Notes: generated by a model not told the origin, from the letters alone. A stretch of DNA of 64,000 nt from Bryobacteraceae bacterium (GCA_025055455.1 JANWXD010000001.1:124001-188000), one strand, 5' to 3'. Shown: positions 42,630-54,527, counted from the stretch's first letter. Numbers and translations: made by a program.

Positions 42630-42773
42630 CGAATATTCACCTGGACGAAGTGCCGAATTCACCGTCGCAGTGAAACCTGCAGCAGGTACTTCCGCACTAT
42701 TGAAATTGAAACCAACGTCCTATTGTCTGCACCACGCCGGGTTCAGATTATGGGAAACGGGAGGAGCACAGTG

Positions 42774-43145
42774 ATGTGGGGACCAACAGCGGGTGCGGAA
42801 CCGCGATCCCGTCCGAGCTGGGATCGCCGCTCCGGCGACCGCTTTCCGATTGAATGCGAACTGCGACACAAGTGGTGGAGCCAAGGGCAGAGCGATTCTG
42901 GAACCGGCCGCACCGTGAACCTGAGCAGCAACGGGGTGCAGTTCGTGAGTGCTTCGCCGCCCCCACCGGGCGCCCGGATCGAAGTCTCCATTCGGTGGCC
43001 CGCACAGCTGGACGGAAAGTGCAATCTGAAACTGGTGGCCACGGGGCGCGTGGTGTGGAGCCGCGGCGAGGCTGTGGGCATCCGCATCGACAAATACGAA
43101 TTCCGCACCGCTGGCACCAAGGGCTTGTGCGCCTTGGCGTCGTAA
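42774..43145 (+). CDS. PilZ domain protein
   Basis: A 123-residue soluble protein. The start is the ATG at 42774, with AGGAG 7 nt upstream; the track start is upstream in weak codons. The PilZ-like core is RRSGDRFPIECELRHKWW (an R-x-x-x-R-like opening), then GTGRTVNLSSNGVQFVS, which matches the D/N-x-S-x-x-G motif, and RVVWSRGEAVGIRIDKYEF. PilZ proteins bind cyclic di-GMP and alter motility or exopolysaccharide. The RxxxR motif here is imperfect, so binding is not certain. Single gene, with no diguanylate cyclase nearby. Confidence 0.75.
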   Translation: MWGPTAGAEPRSRPSWDRRSGDRFPIECELRHKWWSQGQSDSGTGRTVNLSSNGVQFVSASPPPPGARIEVSIRWPAQLDGKCNLKLVATGRVVWSRGEAVGIRIDKYEFRTAGTKGLCALAS

Positions 43146-43750
43146 TGCTGCCAGCGGCGGGATTGGGCGCCGCCTTGAGCGGCAAGCGGCGCCAACAACC
43201 TGCTCCGGATCAGCCCGAGGGTGGCGGTCCACGCTGCTCCCACTCACTTTAAGCCTCCCCGGGTCGCGGCTTCGATTTTAGTCGGCTCGCCCCAACCTCG
43301 AGTCCTTCCAAGGGACTCTTTCGGAGGCGCTGTAACAGACGCCGGATCGAAGGGCCTCTGTGCGGCGGGCGCCATCGTCGTTTCCGGGCTCGAGTTTGAC
43401 CGCCCAGCAGGGAGGATACGATCACTACCCACCGCAATCGAGCCAACCCTTCGCGCTCATGGGCTCGCGCTGCGCCTCAATTTGGCGGATTCGAGCGCTC
43501 GGCACGCGTGCACCTTCGACATCAGCTCCTGAGCCGAGGAACACCTAGGCCGGGCGTACTGCCGGGCCGCTGCTGGACGGGAATACGGCAACGAGTTCCC
43601 GCTCGATGCCACCGGGGCGTGGAAGGTCGGCCCTAGACCTCAACGACGAGGAGTGCAGAAAACACAGGGCGGCCCCGGCGGGGTCCCAGCGTGCACCCCC
43701 GAACGTCCGAATTCACCCCCGGGCCGATCTCCCTCGGTGCGGGAATGCGG
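43146..43750. other. Long non-coding or decayed region upstream of clpB
   Basis: About 600 nt with no ORF that looks real. The track ORFs at 43221-43532 and 43244-43446 have no family-like sequence and no ribosome binding site. One plus-strand stretch near 43578-43640 reads EYGNEFPLDATGAWKVGP before running into low-quality frames, so a decayed gene is possible but not shown. No tRNA, CRISPR or obvious hairpin seen. Confidence 0.4.
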
Positions 43751-43779
43751 TTGACACCCATTAATAACAATGCTATGCT
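43751..43779 (+). promoter_or_regulatory. Near-consensus promoter of clpB
   Basis: TTGACA (43751-43756), exactly 17 nt spacer, TATGCT (43774-43779) preceded by TGC (extended -10). The best promoter in the window. The -10 overlaps an imperfect palindrome CTATGCT-T-AGAATAG (43773-43787), possibly an operator. Confidence 0.8.
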
Positions 43780-43809
43780 TAGAATAGTTGATAGGAGAAC
43801 GCTAAGATT

Positions 43810-46452
<2,643 letters not shown>

Positions 46453-46455
46453 GCC

Positions 46456-46521
46456 ATGCCGCGCCGCGTTCGCCTGTCACGGCCCGCTCCGGCGTTGCGT
46501 CGAACTCAACGGGAGGCTTAA
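46456..46521 (+). CDS. Very short ORF between clpB and lon, possible leader peptide
   Basis: A 21-codon Arg-rich ORF (7 Arg; begins MPRRVRLSRPAPALRR) that starts 4 nt after the clpB stop, with AGAGGTGA just upstream, and ends 1 nt before the lon GTG. It is not in the ORF track. It may couple lon translation to clpB, or be chance. No known homologue; existence as a peptide is unproven. Confidence 0.3.
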   Translation: MPRRVRLSRPAPALRRTQREA

Positions 46522-46522
46522 C

Positions 46523-48871
46523 GTGAGCGAGCAAATCAAAATCCTTCCTGTCCTGCCGCTGAAGAACAGCGTGCTGTTTCCGCACCTGTTGCTGCCGCTG
46601 TCGGTCGGCAGGCCGGCCTCCGTCGCGGCCGTGGACGCCGCCTTGGCCACGGAAGAGAAGGAAATCCTGATCGTCGCCCAACGCGACGCGACCGTGGAGA
46701 CCCCGGGCATCCACGACCTCTATAACATCGGCACCCGGGCGGTCATCAAAAAGATGACGCGCACCAGCGAAAGCACGATGGAGGTGATCGTCATCGGTCT
46801 CGAGCGGGTGATGCTGCTCAAGCTGGAAGAGACCGAGCCGTACCTGAAGGCGCGCGTGCAACCGGCCCCTGTGCCCGAGGAGATGACGCCCGAAATCGAA
46901 GCCCTCCGGCACGAGGTCATGGAACTGGCGGGAAAGGTGATCGCGATGGCCCACCCGCAGGCGCCGCAAGAACTGGGCCGTCTGCTGGCCGCCACGGAAG
47001 ACCCGCTGCGCTTGGTCTACTTGCTGGCCTCCATGCTCAACCTCGAGCTCGACAAGGAGCAGGCGCTGCTCGAAGCCCAGTCGCGGGCCGACGCCCTACG
47101 GCTCATGCACTCCTACCTCGCGCACGAGTATCAGGTCCTCGAGCTCCGCAACAAGATCGCCAGCGCGGCGCAGAGCGAGATGACCAAAGAGCAGCGAGAA
47201 TACCTGCTGCGCCAGCAGTTGCGCGCCATTCAACAGGAGCTGGGCGAGAAGAGTCCGGAACAGGCCGAAATCGAAATGCTCCGGGAGCGGCTGGCCAAGA
47301 CGGACCTCCCGGAGGAGGTGCGCAAGGAGGCCGAACGCGAACTGGCGCGTCTGGAACGGTTGCCGCCAGCCGCGCCCGACCACCACGTCATTCGAACCTA
47401 TCTGGAGTACGTGCTCGAGCTGCCCTGGCGCATCAGCACGGAAGACCAACTGGATATCGCCCGCGCGCGGCAGATTCTCGACGAGGACCATTACGACCTC
47501 AAAGAGGTCAAGGAGCGCATTCTAGAGCACCTGGGCGTGCTCAAACTCAACCCGACGGCCAAAGCGCCCATCCTGTGCTTCGTCGGACCGCCGGGAACCG
47601 GCAAGACCTCCCTCGGCCAGTCCATCGCTCGGGCCCTCGGGCGCAAATTCGAGCGCATGAGCCTGGGCGGCCTGCACGATGAAGCCGAGCTCCGCGGCCA
47701 CCGGCGCACCTACATCGGCGCCATGCCGGGCCGCATCATTCAAGCCTTGCGCCGGGCCGGCGCCAACAACCCGGTGTTGATGCTCGACGAAGTCGACAAG
47801 CTGGGTCGCGACTTCCGGGGCGACCCCGCGGCGGCGCTCTTGGAGATCCTGGATCCGGAGCAAAACAAGACCTTCCGCGACAACTACCTGGATCTGCCGT
47901 TCGACATCTCCAAAGTGCTGTTCATCACCACCGCCAATACGCTCGACACGATTCCGCGCCCGCTGCTCGACCGCATGGAGGTGCTGCGGCTTCCCGGCTA
48001 TAGCGAAGAGGAGAAGCTGGCGATCGCCCGTCAGTACCTGATCCCGCGCCAGATCAAGGAAGCGGGTCTCACGGCCGAGCAGTGCGTGATCGAAGACGAC
48101 ACGGTGCGCGCCATCATTCAGCGCTACACCCGGGAGGCCGGCTTGCGCCAGCTCGAGCGCGCCATTGCCCGAGTGTGCCGCAAGGTGGCGTTGCGCTACG
48201 CCGAAGGGCAAACCGAACCGGTGCGCGTGACGCCCCAGATGTTGCCGGACATGCTCGGACCCGAGCGCTTCTTCCCGGAGCAGCTGCGCAAGGAGCTTCC
48301 GCCCGGCGTGGCCACGGGCCTGGCGTGGACCGAGACGGGCGGCGATGTGCTCTACGTCGAAGCCACACTCTTACCCGAGGGCAAAGGGCTGACGCTCACG
48401 GGCCACCTGGGCGAGGTCATGCAGGAATCGGCCAAGGCGGCCCAAAGCTTCGTCTGGTCCCACGCCGATGAACTGGGTATCGAACGCTCGTTGTTCAAAG
48501 ATTACGGCGTGCACATCCACGTGCCGGCCGGCGCGATTCCCAAGGACGGGCCCTCGGCCGGCATCACCATGGCGGTGGCGCTGGCTTCGCTCTACACCAA
48601 GCAGCCCGCGCGGAGCGATACCGCCATGACCGGGGAGATCACGCTGACCGGATTGGTGCTGCCCGTGGGCGGGTTGAAGGAGAAGATCCTTGCCGCCCGA
48701 CGAGCTGGGATCCGCCGGGTGATCATCCCGCGACCCAACCAGACCGACCTGCGGGAGCTTCCGGAGGAAGTCCGGCAGGAAATGCAGTTCCTCCCCGTCG
48801 AGCGCGTGGAGGAGGTGCTCACCGAGGCGATCCCGGCTCTCGCGGAGCGGCTGGCCGTCAAAGCTGCCTGA
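46523..48871 (+). CDS. lon: Lon protease (ATP-dependent serine protease)
   Basis: A 782-residue LonA-type protease starting at GTG 46523 with GGGAGG 6 nt upstream. The N-terminal substrate domain opens [24 protein letters not shown]. The AAA+ module has Walker [25 protein letters not shown] (about 355), [24 protein letters not shown] and [11 protein letters not shown]. The C-terminal protease has [15 protein letters not shown] (catalytic Ser about 677) and [15 protein letters not shown] (catalytic Lys about 719). Length and motifs are full. It degrades misfolded and regulatory proteins, and follows clpB on the same strand, consistent with joint heat-shock control. Confidence 0.97.
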   Translation: MSEQIKILPVLPLKNSVLFPHLLLPLSVGRPASVAAVDAALATEEKEILIVAQRDATVETPGIHDLYNIGTRAVIKKMTRTSESTMEVIVIGLERVMLLKLEETEPYLKARVQPAPVPEEMTPEIEALRHEVMELAGKVIAMAHPQAPQELGRLLAATEDPLRLVYLLASMLNLELDKEQALLEAQSRADALRLMHSYLAHEYQVLELRNKIASAAQSEMTKEQREYLLRQQLRAIQQELGEKSPEQAEIEMLRERLAKTDLPEEVRKEAERELARLERLPPAAPDHHVIRTYLEYVLELPWRISTEDQLDIARARQILDEDHYDLKEVKERILEHLGVLKLNPTAKAPILCFVGPPGTGKTSLGQSIARALGRKFERMSLGGLHDEAELRGHRRTYIGAMPGRIIQALRRAGANNPVLMLDEVDKLGRDFRGDPAAALLEILDPEQNKTFRDNYLDLPFDISKVLFITTANTLDTIPRPLLDRMEVLRLPGYSEEEKLAIARQYLIPRQIKEAGLTAEQCVIEDDTVRAIIQRYTREAGLRQLERAIARVCRKVALRYAEGQTEPVRVTPQMLPDMLGPERFFPEQLRKELPPGVATGLAWTETGGDVLYVEATLLPEGKGLTLTGHLGEVMQESAKAAQSFVWSHADELGIERSLFKDYGVHIHVPAGAIPKDGPSAGITMAVALASLYTKQPARSDTAMTGEITLTGLVLPVGGLKEKILAARRAGIRRVIIPRPNQTDLRELPEEVRQEMQFLPVERVEEVLTEAIPALAERLAVKAA

Positions 48872-48874
48872 CCG

Positions 48875-49507
48875 CTACAGGACCACCACGTGAATCTCGC
48901 CGGGTCCGTGGACCCCGCGCACCAGAATCTGCTCGATGTCGGCGGTGCGACTGGGCCCGGTCACGAGGACTAGAGAGCTGGTGAGCTCGCTCGGGCGCGG
49001 CAGCAGGGTGAACAGCTCATCCAACCCGCTGAGGATGCGTTCTTTCGGAACCACCGCCAGATGCACCGGCGGCAGCAGCGAGATCATGCGCGGCTCCTGA
49101 TGCGAAGCCAGGAGAACCACCGTGCCGGTATCCGCCAGCGCGTAGTCGGCGCCGGTGATGCCGACAGCGGCCTGCGCACAGGCGGTCTGGAACTCGTCCC
49201 GGGTGGAGAATTGGTAACGTACGCCGGGCAGGCCATGGATGCCGCAAGCGGTTAAGACTGGGGTGCAGGAAGCCACAGCCGGTCGGCCGTCCACCAATCG
49301 CGCGGCGTAGTCGCGCACCTCTTCGCAGGAACGAGCTCGATACGTTTTGCCGTTGAGGCCGGCTACGGCATTCAAAAACCGCTCGATGCGCGCCTCCAAA
49401 TCCGACTGCGGTCCGCACAGCCGGACCGGGGGCGGCTCCGCCGCCGGCTGGCCGGCGCTCCGCCCCAGAGCCGTACGGACCTTGTGCAGAATGTGATCCC
49501 GAGACAC
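48875..49507 (-). CDS. lutC: LutC-like (YkgG family) protein of lactate utilisation
   Basis: A 210-residue LUD-domain protein. The core has [56 protein letters not shown], typical of LutC/YkgG, followed by [30 protein letters not shown]. It starts at GTG 49507, just after the lutB stop (gap of 1 nt), so it is coupled to lutB. With LutA and LutB it forms the iron-sulphur lactate oxidation complex that converts L-lactate to pyruvate; its own role is structural or regulatory. Converges with lon, with 3 nt between the two stops. Confidence 0.9.
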   Translation of the reverse strand: MSRDHILHKVRTALGRSAGQPAAEPPPVRLCGPQSDLEARIERFLNAVAGLNGKTYRARSCEEVRDYAARLVDGRPAVASCTPVLTACGIHGLPGVRYQFSTRDEFQTACAQAAVGITGADYALADTGTVVLLASHQEPRMISLLPPVHLAVVPKERILSGLDELFTLLPRPSELTSSLVLVTGPSRTADIEQILVRGVHGPGEIHVVVL

Positions 49508-49508
49508 C

Positions 49509-50945
49509 TTAAACCCGCTTCACGCGCGAGCGCACGCGCCACAGTTGCCGGAAGCTGCGCCCTGGGGGCAGCGGAAGGTCGCGCTGGCTGAGCCAAGCCG
49601 CCAGGGGACCTCGCCGCAGCACAGGGGGCAGCCCGGTGAGCCAGCCCTCGCTTCCTTCGGGCGCCAACGCCGAGGCGGCCACACCGGCAAACTCGTATAA
49701 CTTCGGACGGGTCATCAGCCAGGCCCAAACCCGGAACGCCCACCGCTCCCACCGTCCCTTTCCTTCGCGGGCGAGGCTTCGGCCGATCTCCCGCCGCAGC
49801 AGGAGCAACATCTTCGGAATGTCAATTTTCACCGGGCAGACTTCGCCGCACGCCCCGCACAAGCTCGAGGCGAACGGAAGCCAGGGTTCGTGCCCAGCGC
49901 CGAAATACTGCGGCGTCAAGATGGCGCCGATGGGGCCAGAGTAGACCCAAGGATAGTTGTGGCCGCCGATCTTGCGGTAGACCGGGCAGTGATTCAGGCA
50001 CGCGCCGCAGCGGATGCAAAACAGCGACTCGCGTTTCTCGCGATCCGCCAGTAGCCGGGTGCGCCCGTTGTCCAGCAGGACGACGTAGAACTCCTCGGGC
50101 CCGTCCAGTTCGCCCTCGCGTCGCGGGCCGGCGAGCACCGAAGTGTACACCGTGAGCGGCTGGCCCGTGGCGCTGCGGCCCAGCAGCTTGAGAAACACCG
50201 CCAGATCCTGCGCCCGTGGGATCAGCTTTTCGATGCCCGCCACGGCCACGTGGATCCGGGGCGCCGTAGTGGTCAGCCGGGCGTTGCCCTCGTTTTCGAC
50301 CAACACCACAGCCCCGGAATCCGCCACCAGGAAGTTGGCGCCCGTCAAACCGATGTCGGCCGCGAGGAACTTCTCGCGCAGGGTGGCCCGGGCGATGCGC
50401 GTCTGCCGTTCGGGAATCTCCTCGCGCTCCACGCCCAGCCTGCGACTGAAGATGTCGGCGACGTCATAGCGAGTCTTGTGGAGGGCCGGCGCGACAATGT
50501 GGTAGGGGCGCTCGCCGGCCAGCTGGAGAATGTACTCGCCCAAGTCGGTTTCGACCGGCTCGAGCTCCCGCTGCTCGAGCTGTTGGTTGAGGTGAATCTC
50601 CTCCGTGGTCATGGACTTGGACTTCACGATGAGCCGCGCATTCTTTTCTCGAGCGAGCTTGGTAAGAAAGTCCACGACCTCGTCGCCGTCGCGGCACCAC
50701 ACGACGCGGCCGCCGCGGGCGTGCACTTCAGCTTCGAATTGCTCCAGGTAGTAATCCAGGTTTTCGAGCGTGTGCTCTTTGATCCGGCGGGCCTGGGAGC
50801 GGAGCTCCTGATAGTCGGGAAGCGCCTCCGGCGCAACCGCCTCCCGGCGCTTTTCCATCAAACGTCCGGTGGCGGCGTATATGGCCTGCTGGAGCGCCGG
50901 ATCGGCGAGCACGCGCTCGAAGCGTTCATGGGGGATGGAGATCAT
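49509..50945 (-). CDS. lutB: LutB iron-sulphur lactate oxidation subunit
   Basis: A 478-residue protein from the ATG at 50945 (MISIPHERFERVLADP). The track start overlaps lutA; a GTG at 50960 is a possible alternative. Residues up to about 330 form a LUD domain (DIGLTGANFLVADSGAVVLVENEGNARL). Two ferredoxin-like clusters follow, SLFCIRCGACLNHCPVYRKIGG and SSLCGACGEVCPVKIDIPKM, giving two [4Fe-4S] sites. The C-terminal tail of about 90 residues matches full-length LutB. It relays electrons from lactate oxidation into the membrane or quinone pool. lutA ends 11 nt upstream, so the order lutA-lutB-lutC is intact. Confidence 0.94.
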   Translation of the reverse strand: MISIPHERFERVLADPALQQAIYAATGRLMEKRREAVAPEALPDYQELRSQARRIKEHTLENLDYYLEQFEAEVHARGGRVVWCRDGDEVVDFLTKLAREKNARLIVKSKSMTTEEIHLNQQLEQRELEPVETDLGEYILQLAGERPYHIVAPALHKTRYDVADIFSRRLGVEREEIPERQTRIARATLREKFLAADIGLTGANFLVADSGAVVLVENEGNARLTTTAPRIHVAVAGIEKLIPRAQDLAVFLKLLGRSATGQPLTVYTSVLAGPRREGELDGPEEFYVVLLDNGRTRLLADREKRESLFCIRCGACLNHCPVYRKIGGHNYPWVYSGPIGAILTPQYFGAGHEPWLPFASSLCGACGEVCPVKIDIPKMLLLLRREIGRSLAREGKGRWERWAFRVWAWLMTRPKLYEFAGVAASALAPEGSEGWLTGLPPVLRRGPLAAWLSQRDLPLPPGRSFRQLWRVRSRVKRV

Positions 50946-50956
50946 GGCCGCGCCGT

Positions 50957-51682
50957 TCACCGGGAGGCCAGCACCTCCGCCAGATGCAGCGTGCGCACCG
51001 GCGCTTTGGCCCGGAGCAGCGCGCCGCGCAACTGCATCAGGCAGCTGGAATCGGTGGAGACGACCGTATCGGCCCCGGTGCGCAGGATGGATTCGATTTT
51101 GGTGCGGGCCATGGCGCCGGAAATCTCCGGGAACTTCACGGAAAACGTGCCGCCGAAACCGCAGCACTCCTCCGCCACATCCATTTCTTTCAGTACGAGC
51201 CCCCGGACGCGCGCCAGCAGGCGCCGGGGACCTTGCTTTATGCCCAGCTCGCGGAGGGCGTGACAGCCGTCGTGATAGGTCACGACGCCGTCATAGCGCG
51301 CTCCCACATCCTCCACTTGGGCGACTTCGAGGAGGAAACGCGAGAATTCCCAGACGCGTGGCGCCAAGGCCTCCGTTTCGGCCAGCGCCTCCGCGTCCTT
51401 ATGAAACAGCTCCCGGTAGTGGTTGATGACCATCGAGCCGCAGGAGCCGGAAGGGACAACCACGTATTCCGCGTCGCGAAACACGCGGAGAAAATGGCGG
51501 GCGACTTGGCGCGCCTCGTCCCAGTAACCGCTGTTGAATGCCGGCTGGCTGCAGCAGGTCTGCGCCTCCGGGAATTCCACCTTCCAGCCGAGCCGTTCGA
51601 GCACATCCGCCATCGCCAGCCCGACCGAGGGAAACAACTGGTCCACGAGGCAAGTCACAAACAGCGACACGCGCCGCGCCAT
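50957..51682 (-). CDS. lutA: LutA-like CCG-domain iron-sulphur protein
   Basis: A 241-residue protein of the GlpC/HdrB-type CCG family. The start is the ATG at 51682 (MARRVSLFVTCLVDQLFPSVG), preferred to the track start at 51856, which lacks any sequence signal. It contains the two cysteine-rich CCG boxes, PEAQTCCSQPAFNSGYWDEA and VAEECCGFGGTFSVKFPEIS, plus CG-containing VVPSGSCGSM and HDGCHALRELG. It provides the cluster-binding catalytic part for lactate oxidation with LutB and LutC. TACAAT ends 9 nt before the ATG, and GGAG is very close to it. Confidence 0.93.
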   Translation of the reverse strand: MARRVSLFVTCLVDQLFPSVGLAMADVLERLGWKVEFPEAQTCCSQPAFNSGYWDEARQVARHFLRVFRDAEYVVVPSGSCGSMVINHYRELFHKDAEALAETEALAPRVWEFSRFLLEVAQVEDVGARYDGVVTYHDGCHALRELGIKQGPRRLLARVRGLVLKEMDVAEECCGFGGTFSVKFPEISGAMARTKIESILRTGADTVVSTDSSCLMQLRGALLRAKAPVRTLHLAEVLASR

Positions 51683-51686
51683 GAAG

Positions 51687-51697
51687 CTCCGATTGTA
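51687..51697 (-). promoter_or_regulatory. -10 box and ribosome site of lutABC
   Basis: On the minus strand TACAAT is followed by CGGAGCTTC and the ATG. Distance from -10 to ATG is 9 nt, so the leader is at most a few nt. Confidence 0.4.
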
Positions 51698-51746
51698 ACA
51701 CCCGCGACCGCGGAAGCCCGCGGCAGACGGCGCGGAGATCCTGCCG

Positions 51747-51752
51747 TATACT
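51747..51752 (+). promoter_or_regulatory. -10 box of the gene at 51771
   Basis: TATACT, 18 nt before the ATG; back-to-back with the lutABC promoter. Confidence 0.4.
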
Positions 51753-51770
51753 CTCGGTGGGAAGCCGGGT

Positions 51771-52139
51771 ATGGCCGATTTTGTGGACGCAATCGCCGCC
51801 AAAGCCTTCCGCATCGTGGCCGGCATGCAGTACAACCGCACGCTCGCGGAACTCACCGAAGAGGGGAAAAATCCGGAAAAGCTGATCTTCTACGAGGTGG
51901 CGTTGGGCGACGGCAAGCCCTGGGAGTGGCTCCGCGACCGAATCTATCCGGCCTTTGTGCGCTACCTGAAGGATAAGGACATTTCGCCGGAGGACCCCGA
52001 GCGCGTGGTCGTGTCGGTATTTCACAAGGAGCGTTGCTTCCTGCTGACGGGCCGCGCCTTCCTCGACGTGTTCAAGGAAATGGAAGGCCTCAACGACAGC
52101 GCGTTTCATTTCCGGGTGTTGCAGTGGCTGGCGGTCTGA
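51771..52139 (+). CDS. Conserved-looking hypothetical protein
   Basis: A 122-residue soluble protein that I do not recognise. The translation is smooth, with balanced composition and no signal peptide, and reads as a compact alpha/beta fold: MADFVDAIAAKAFRIVAGMQY, LIFYEVALGDGKPWEWLRDRIYPAFVRYLKDKDISPED, VVVSVFHKERCFLLTGRAFLDVFKEMEG. The single cysteine and the Tyr/Phe-rich core suggest a real gene. It is divergent from lutA, with a TATACT box 18 nt upstream. Function and relation to lactate use are unknown. Confidence 0.7.
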   Translation: MADFVDAIAAKAFRIVAGMQYNRTLAELTEEGKNPEKLIFYEVALGDGKPWEWLRDRIYPAFVRYLKDKDISPEDPERVVVSVFHKERCFLLTGRAFLDVFKEMEGLNDSAFHFRVLQWLAV

Positions 52140-52163
52140 GCGCGCGCACGGCTGGCCTGCATA

Positions 52164-52661
52164 ATGGGGATGGGAGACCATAGGACCGTGCGTTGGCGGA
52201 ATGGGTCGAAAGCGGGCGGCGTACCCGTAATGGTGCTCGTGGTTCTGGCAGCCGCGGTGGTCGGGCTGGCCGGTTTCTGGTACCTCGAGCGGGCCTCGCG
52301 GCAGCCGGTTCGCGACGTGCCGGTTCTGACTCCGGAGGCCAAGGCCTACGTCCGGCACCTCAAGCTCAGCGAGGTGATCATGACGGCCAAGGAGACCTAC
52401 CTCAAGCAAACTCTCGTCGAGATCACCGGCAAGATCACCAATACGGGTGACCGGCCGCTCCGCCTGGTGGAGATCAACTGCGTCTTTTACGACCCCTACG
52501 GCCAGGTTGTGTTGCGCCAGCGCGTAGCCATCGTGCGTCCGAAGACCGGCGGGTTGAAGCCCGGAGAAACCAAGGACTTTCGCCTGCCCTTCGACGAGAT
52601 TCCGGAAAGTTGGAACCAGCAGATGCCCCAGTTGGTCATCGCGCAGATCCTGTTCGGCTGA
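52164..52661 (+). CDS. Membrane-anchored protein with FxLYD-like beta-sandwich domain
   Basis: A 165-residue protein. One transmembrane helix (VMVLVVLAAAVVGLAGFWYL, about residues 22-41) is followed by a periplasmic domain. That domain (LVEITGKITNTGDRPLRLVEINCVFYDPYGQVV, then LKPGETKDFRLPFDEIPESW) reads like FxLYD/DUF2393-type beta-sandwiches of unknown function. Start is uncertain: ATG 52164, ATG 52170 or GTG 52188. A CATAAT box at 52160-52165 would place transcription start after the first ATGs and favour the GTG. Confidence 0.7.
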   Translation: MGMGDHRTVRWRNGSKAGGVPVMVLVVLAAAVVGLAGFWYLERASRQPVRDVPVLTPEAKAYVRHLKLSEVIMTAKETYLKQTLVEITGKITNTGDRPLRLVEINCVFYDPYGQVVLRQRVAIVRPKTGGLKPGETKDFRLPFDEIPESWNQQMPQLVIAQILFG

Positions 52662-52735
52662 CCCGCTCGAGACCCATCGGCTTCGGAAGAGCTAAGTCCG
52701 CTGCCCGCGAGATCCGCCCCGGGGCGATCAACGCA

Positions 52736-54508
52736 TCAAGGCGCCACAGTAAGCGCCACCGGGGCGGTCGTGACGCCGGCGATCTCGGCGACGACGGCCG
52801 CATCGCCGGGCGACACGCCTTGGGGAACAACCAGATTGAACTGATATAACCCCGGCCCGACGAGCCCGGCGAACTCGACCGTGGCGGCGACCCCTCCCAC
52901 GGTTACCTGGACGGGTTCGGTGAGCGGTGCAGCGCCCGAGAACGCCCGCCCCGCCGGGACCTGTGGAGTCGTGGGCCCGAAGCCAGTGCCGAACAAGAGC
53001 ACGCGTTCACCAGGCTTGGCCGGCCGCGCCGCAACCGCTCCCCCGAACCACTCCGGACGGCCCACGTAGACCACGTGGCCGTGTTCGAGCTGTGCGAAAA
53101 CCGCCGCGACAAACCGTCCTCCCTCTTGTGGGAACCGGAAGAATGCCGGCGCGATTCGGCGAACCTGCGCCGTGAAGGCGCCGCTCCGCTGGCCGCGGTG
53201 GATCACCTCCACCCGTACCGAGCCCTCCGGCAGCCCGTCGGGAGTTTGAACGTTCAGTTGCCCCGGACTGACGTAGTACACCCACGCCGGTTTGCCATCG
53301 AATTCCACACGAACCCCGTCCAGTTCGGCCGGCAGGACTCCGTCTCGGATTTCCTCCTCGCGCCAGATCCGGGTGGTCGTGGCCAAGTCCTGGCCGTAGA
53401 TGCTGACCCACGCGCCGGAGCTGATCCGCGGCTCGAAGCTCGCGCCATTGGTCACGGCCTCGATGTTCGGGTGGTAACCCAAATCCCGGCGGATGCCCTC
53501 ACCGCGCGTACGGAAGAACGCCACGATCGGAAAGTGGTCCGAGGTAAGGGTGATTTCGGGGTCGTCGGGGTGGTCGGTGAGGATTTCGGGCTGCACCCGG
53601 CGCGCCTGAATGAGCTCTTCCAGCGCGTCGGCGGAAAAGACGCAGTGGTCGTAGTTGCTTACGGGCTGTCCTAGACGGTTCCGGGTGGTCGGCTCGTGGA
53701 CCGTGACCACGAACCGCCGCTCCCCGGACTGAAATCGCGGGTCCGTATCGAAGAGCGCATCCAGCGTAATGCCATCGCGTCCGGTCTGGCCGCTGAGCCG
53801 CGACGGAATGTTGAAGTCGCCGCACAGGATCACATCCGGATCGTGCCCCGGAGCGCGAAAGTACTCGTCCAGGAAATCCAGGATCACGCGCAGCTCCCGG
53901 GCCGATTGCCGTGTGTCCCCGTCAGCGAAGGTCAGGTGAAGCGTGAGGAGCGTGAAATCGAAATCCCCCACCGCCACATGGGCCGCTAATGGAGGATGAA
54001 CCGCTCGCGATGGATCCGTGACGATCCGCCCCGTGGCGCTTACTTCGCGGGTCACGAACAGCGGTACAGGGTTGCGGACCAGGAGGCCTCGCTCGTACCA
54101 AAGCCCGTTGTCTTGAGCGTCAGTGGTGTCGAAAAAGGCGTAGCGCCAGCGGCCGGCGCCGCCGGGCAGCAAGCCTTGCAACACAGCCGCGTGAGCGCTG
54201 TTGGCCACCTCCTGCGCCGCCAGTAACCGGTAAGTCCCGGCGAACAATCGCCGCAGGGCCGCCCCCACCATGGCTGGCCGGATTGAACCGGCGCTGTCGG
54301 TGGCGCCTCCCTGCACGTTCCAACTGATCAGTGCGAGCCAGCCTGTGGGAATTGGGGCGCGGTCGTCAGGCACCTCGGGAAGCGGCGAAACGAGCGGGTT
54401 CGTTTTGAGCTCCGCCAGACGCGCCTCGACCAGCGGGCCGGCGCCGTCCTGGGCCGGAAGCGTCCAGCACGCCGCCAGAAACACCCAGGCCGCGCTCGTT
54501 TTTTTCAT
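52736..54508 (-). CDS. Secreted endonuclease/exonuclease/phosphatase-like protein with Solibacter C-terminal domain
   Basis: A 590-residue secreted protein. A signal peptide (SAAWVFLAACWTLPAQ) is followed, from about residue 60 to 335, by an EEP-type domain: ISWNVQGG, LAAQEV, VILCGDFNIPSR, DHCVFSAD and SDHFPIVAFF. These match the DNase I-like catalytic N, E, D-x-N and S-D-H residues. The C-terminal ~240 residues are a repeat-rich beta region with YYVSPGQLNVQTPDGLPEG, then ERVLLFGTGFGPTTPQVPAG, VTVGGVAATVEFAG and PGLYQFNLVVPQGV. This strongly resembles TIGR03437, a C-terminal domain described from Solibacter. Expected role: an exported nuclease or phosphatase; the C-terminal part may retain it at the cell surface or bind substrate, which is inference. 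Confidence 0.88.
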   Translation of the reverse strand: MKKTSAAWVFLAACWTLPAQDGAGPLVEARLAELKTNPLVSPLPEVPDDRAPIPTGWLALISWNVQGGATDSAGSIRPAMVGAALRRLFAGTYRLLAAQEVANSAHAAVLQGLLPGGAGRWRYAFFDTTDAQDNGLWYERGLLVRNPVPLFVTREVSATGRIVTDPSRAVHPPLAAHVAVGDFDFTLLTLHLTFADGDTRQSARELRVILDFLDEYFRAPGHDPDVILCGDFNIPSRLSGQTGRDGITLDALFDTDPRFQSGERRFVVTVHEPTTRNRLGQPVSNYDHCVFSADALEELIQARRVQPEILTDHPDDPEITLTSDHFPIVAFFRTRGEGIRRDLGYHPNIEAVTNGASFEPRISSGAWVSIYGQDLATTTRIWREEEIRDGVLPAELDGVRVEFDGKPAWVYYVSPGQLNVQTPDGLPEGSVRVEVIHRGQRSGAFTAQVRRIAPAFFRFPQEGGRFVAAVFAQLEHGHVVYVGRPEWFGGAVAARPAKPGERVLLFGTGFGPTTPQVPAGRAFSGAAPLTEPVQVTVGGVAATVEFAGLVGPGLYQFNLVVPQGVSPGDAAVVAEIAGVTTAPVALTVAP

Positions 54509-54527
54509 ACCGATCCCAGGGCCGGCT

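Noticed and set aside
42700-42726. Promoter of the PilZ gene (TTGAAA with TATTGT)
   Set aside because: The spacer is 15 nt and the -10 is poor; not listed as a feature.
42484-42774. 96-codon plus-strand ORF spanning the end of rarA
   Set aside because: It starts inside rarA in another frame and runs over the terminator; no ribosome site or motif.
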